A DNA stretch of 64,000 bases, from positions 1 to 64,000 of the forward strand of contig NZ_LMKM01000002.1 in the NCBI RefSeq assembly GCF_001421515.1. The letters are read 5' to 3'. A program made the translations under genes and the position numbers. This document shows positions 63,885-64,000 of this stretch, one piece after another. The notes under the pieces were generated by a model, which saw only the letters and a program-made list of their open reading frames with translations, had not been told where the DNA came from and ran no database searches. Numbering within the stretch: position 1 is the first letter of the stretch; each line of letters starts with the position of its first letter. Source of the DNA: Pedobacter sp. Leaf216 (lineage in GTDB: Bacteria > Bacteroidota > Bacteroidia > Sphingobacteriales > Sphingobacteriaceae).

Positions 63885-64000
63885 ATGAAATTCTACCATG
63901 CCCTATTACTGCTCGTTATAATCAGCAGTTCAACCTTTGCACAAAAAAGCCTTTTTAACGGTAAAAATCTGGATGGTTGGCATGTTGATGTTCCAGCGAT
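63885..64000 (+). CDS. DUF1080 (3-keto-disaccharide hydrolase) family protein, partial
   Basis: The first 38 residues: a signal peptide (MKFYHALLLLVIISSSTFAQ) and the start of the DUF1080 beta-sandwich (KSLFNGKNLDGWHV). The family includes 3-keto-glycoside hydrolases with concanavalin-like fold, acting in the periplasm. The rest lies beyond the window. Confidence 0.85.
   Translation, partial: MKFYHALLLLVIISSSTFAQKSLFNGKNLDGWHVDVPA

Overview
The window looks like a chromosomal segment of a Bacteroidota bacterium of the Sphingobacteriaceae, most likely Pedobacter or a close relative. The grounds are a low-GC, Pedobacter-like gene set: a SusC/SusD pair, a TonB receptor with a DUF4249 lipoprotein, an MG2/plug protein, and the ileS - DksA-like - lspA order. 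Many lipoproteins carry a Cys-Lys-Lys lipobox, Shine-Dalgarno sites are absent, and TAnnTTTG boxes of the Bacteroidota -7 type lie before several genes. No phage, conjugative or CRISPR module is visible, and no insertion sequence was recognised.

Layout. 1-4.5 kb: a structured RNA (probably SRP RNA), a DUF6929-like protein, a Crp/Fnr regulator, and a small accessory island. The island holds a lipoprotein gene broken by one in-frame stop, a four-helix membrane protein and a secreted protein. 4.6-8.6 kb (minus): a secreted protein and a coupled pair, an amidohydrolase and a beta-lactamase-fold serine hydrolase. 8.6-9.7 kb: a 133-bp tandem repeat. 9.7-14.4 kb: mutL, then two rhomboid proteases and an EEP-family phosphodiesterase with overlapping ends. 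14.5-15.4 kb: double-hairpin repeats. 15.6-19.4 kb: a nitroreductase and a large MG2/plug envelope protein. 19.9-24.0 kb (minus): a TonB receptor, a DUF4249 lipoprotein and a 2-hydroxyacid dehydrogenase.

24.1-36.5 kb (minus) is the main metabolic unit, a polysaccharide utilisation locus. It has a propeller/Y_Y_Y/LuxR regulator, susC, susD, a GH30, a GH5-CBM6 and, 13 bp after the GH5, a seven-haem cytochrome c. The likely substrate is a beta-glucan. The susC promoter has a clear -7 box with a perfect 14-bp palindrome where the -33 element should be, and a strong terminator separates susD from the enzymes. This suggests activator control and graded expression.

37-49 kb: an SGNH hydrolase, a FUSC-type membrane protein, small lipoproteins, tRNA-Lys, an outer-membrane beta-barrel protein, a PadR-PspC pair and an amino acid permease. 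49-54 kb: a thioredoxin-reductase-like flavoprotein, a methyltransferase, a UbiA-like membrane protein, a DUF3472 lipoprotein and a VOC protein. 54-64 kb: tandem tRNA-Val units (two intact, one decayed), recO, an MMPL/RND transporter, two tiny membrane proteins, ileS - DksA-like - lspA, a DUF4269 protein and the start of a DUF1080 protein.

The most notable points are these. IleRS carries a GIHH (GxHH) signature instead of HxGH. MutL has degenerate endonuclease motifs. The polysaccharide locus ends in a multihaem cytochrome. One accessory gene is interrupted by a single stop. There are three tRNA-Val/terminator units, one of which has decayed, and several families of hairpin repeats fill the intergenic space. 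No single undescribed system is proven here; the best candidates are the cytochrome-tailed locus and the 1.7-4.5 kb island.
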